From Planktomarina sp. (GTDB lineage: Bacteria > Pseudomonadota > Alphaproteobacteria > Rhodobacterales > Rhodobacteraceae), in NCBI GenBank assembly GCA_020629235.1, contig JAHDDS010000005.1, positions 18,098-81,460 of the forward strand: DNA of 63,363 bases. The letters are read 5' to 3'. Shown here in pieces: positions 62,483 to 63,363 of this stretch (position 1 is its first letter; the number at the start of each line of letters is the position of its first letter). Below the pieces are notes generated by a model. That model did not search any database. It was not told the DNA's origin and saw nothing but the letters and a program-made list of their open reading frames with translations. The position numbers and the translations under genes are program-made.

Positions 62483-63121
62483 CTATCCGTCGCCGGGCAG
62501 GGCCTGCAGGCGGTGGTCCAGGGCCGTTTGCATATGAACCGCCATGGCCCGCCGCGCGGCTTTGGGGTCCTTGGCGCGCAGGGCCGCGATGATGTCGCTG
62601 TGCTGGCGCACCACCGTGTCCACGCGTTCTGGGCTTTCCAGCGTCGTCTTGCCCAACAGCAGCAGGGCATGGGCGATGCTTTCGGAACACTGCATCAGAT
62701 ACCGATTGCGGCTGGCGTTCAAAATGCAGCGGTGAAAGGCGCGATTCAGCACAGCCACTTGGCCGGTGTCGCCTTCGTGGTCCAAGATTTGCCCATTGAG
62801 GTTGTCCAACTGGCGCAGTTCCGCCTCGGACGCGTGTTGCGCGGCTGAACTGACAGCCGTGCATTCCAAGACCTGGCGCATTTCGTACAGTTCCACCACT
62901 TCGGATTGGGTGATGGTGCGCACCACAGCGCCGATCCGGGGTTTGTGTTCCACGATCCCGTCGCCTTCCAAACGGCGAATGGCCTCGCGCACCGGGGTGC
63001 GGCTGACCCCCAAAAGATCGGCCAGCTCAGATTCGCGCAGCCTGTCGCCTGGGGCGATCTGCCCGCTGGTGATGGCGCGGTACAATTGATCATAGGCGGT
63101 GGGCGGGGCAGTGTCAGACAT
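62483..63121 (-). CDS. GntR-family transcriptional regulator with FCD domain
   Basis: 212 residues. A winged helix (YDQLYRAITSGQIAPGDRLRESELADLLGVSRTPVREAIRRLEGDGIVEHKPRIGAVV) is followed by an all-helical FCD ligand domain (LYEMRQVLECTAVSSAAQHA..., FHRCILNASRNRYL) with several metal-site histidines. This FadR/GntR subgroup usually senses carboxylic acids. Start 63121 gives the family N-terminus; the longer reading is low-complexity. Target unknown. Confidence 0.93.
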   Translation of the reverse strand: MSDTAPPTAYDQLYRAITSGQIAPGDRLRESELADLLGVSRTPVREAIRRLEGDGIVEHKPRIGAVVRTITQSEVVELYEMRQVLECTAVSSAAQHASEAELRQLDNLNGQILDHEGDTGQVAVLNRAFHRCILNASRNRYLMQCSESIAHALLLLGKTTLESPERVDTVVRQHSDIIAALRAKDPKAARRAMAVHMQTALDHRLQALPGDG

Positions 63122-63180
63122 GGTGGGGCCTTTGTTATCTGGTGGGACCCTAGGCCCAGGGCACGACCCGGGCAAGCCCG

Positions 63181-63212
63181 CAGTGGCCGTGGCAGTGGCA
63201 GTGGAAGTGGCG
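63181..63212. repeat. Short GTGGCA-type tandem repeat
   Basis: About four imperfect copies of a six-base CAGTGG/CCGTGG unit between the GntR gene and the tRNA. Probably replication slippage; the rest of this 197-base gap shows no clear signal. Confidence 0.4.
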
Positions 63213-63318
63213 CGCGGCGGGCAGGGGGCATGCCCCGCCATGGGCCCCGCGCAAGAAACCAAGCCCACACCGCCTTAAGCCCTTGCCCTTGGTGCAGCAC
63301 CCCATTATGCGGGTCAGC

Positions 63319-63363
63319 GGAGACGTGGCCGAGTGGTCGAAGGCGCTCCCCTGCTAAGGGAGT
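63319..63363 (+). tRNA. tRNA-Ser(GCU), 5' half only
   Basis: GGAGACGTGGCCGAGTGG is the acceptor/D-arm start of serine tRNAs, and the anticodon arm CTGCTAAG places anticodon GCT at 63353-63355. The window ends in the anticodon stem, so the variable arm, T-arm and 3' end are not seen. Confidence 0.9.

Noticed and set aside
63181-63212. A CRISPR-like or minisatellite array
   Set aside because: Too short, unit of six bases, no spacers.

Overview
The window is a GC-rich stretch of chromosome from an alphaproteobacterium of the order Rhodobacterales (Rhodobacteraceae/Roseobacter group). Three things point there: gene order (fabD-fabG-acpP-fabF-mltG, then a complete gene transfer agent cluster, then cysE), a pyruvate dehydrogenase E1-beta that carries its own lipoyl domain, and family markers such as DUF4167, a DUF3179 protein, a long acidic tail on ribosomal protein L9 and perfect CtrA-type TTAA-N7-TTAA sites. 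Genes are tightly packed; no gap exceeds about 250 bases. No IS element, integrase or CRISPR array was seen.

Layout. 1-7366: a large partial membrane protein with a GspL/PilM-like N-terminus, a VOC protein, a glycosyltransferase-like protein, trigger factor, a CatB-type acetyltransferase and an unrecognised protein. 7383-8624 (minus): rpsF-rpsR-rplI. 8850-10644: a secreted YceI protein converging on a cytochrome b561-YceI fusion. 10790-15430: fatty acid synthesis genes plus mltG. 15587-29635: an apparently intact gene transfer agent (GTA) of the RcGTA type, with terminase, portal, protease, capsid, head-tail, tail, hub, peptidase and megatron genes. 29699-30502: cysE. 30619-34660 (minus): pdhA-VOC-pdhB-pdhC. 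34799-37352 (minus): ftsB-like gene, class I fructose-bisphosphate aldolase, phosphoglycerate kinase. 37473-39633: a cytoplasmic and a periplasmic cyclophilin, then DUF3179. 39692-41584 (minus): iron-binding FbpA-type protein and mazG. 41637-45374: M20 amidohydrolase, two ureohydrolases, DUF1499. 45363-48355: small secreted protein, prfA-prmC, DUF4167. 48379-55724 (minus): the envelope/maturation cluster lptF-lptG-lptD-surA-pdxA-rsmA. 55861-57797: pepA-holC. 57808-60908 (minus): ABC-F ATPase, MarC, retropepsin-like protease. 61017-63121: Dabb protein, ndk, TfoX-C protein, GntR/FCD regulator. The window ends inside a tRNA-Ser(GCU).

How it works together. The GTA block is the centrepiece. Its genes are in canonical order with stop/start overlaps and no frameshift. 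The less ordinary part is its non-coding DNA. Two perfect CtrA-type sites lie inside the locus, one before the terminase pair and one before the portal gene. Between terminase and portal sits an array of three perfect hairpins, a long structured segment separates capsid and connector genes, and a further hairpin lies between g15 and cysE. This suggests that packaging, head and tail genes may be separately tuned and cell-cycle linked. Other regulatory signals worth attention are a palindrome over the pdhA start region, two iron-box-like repeats at the fbpA promoter, inverted repeats between the two ureohydrolase genes, a triple-hairpin acpP leader, and a 29-codon ORF in frame upstream of the TfoX-C gene.
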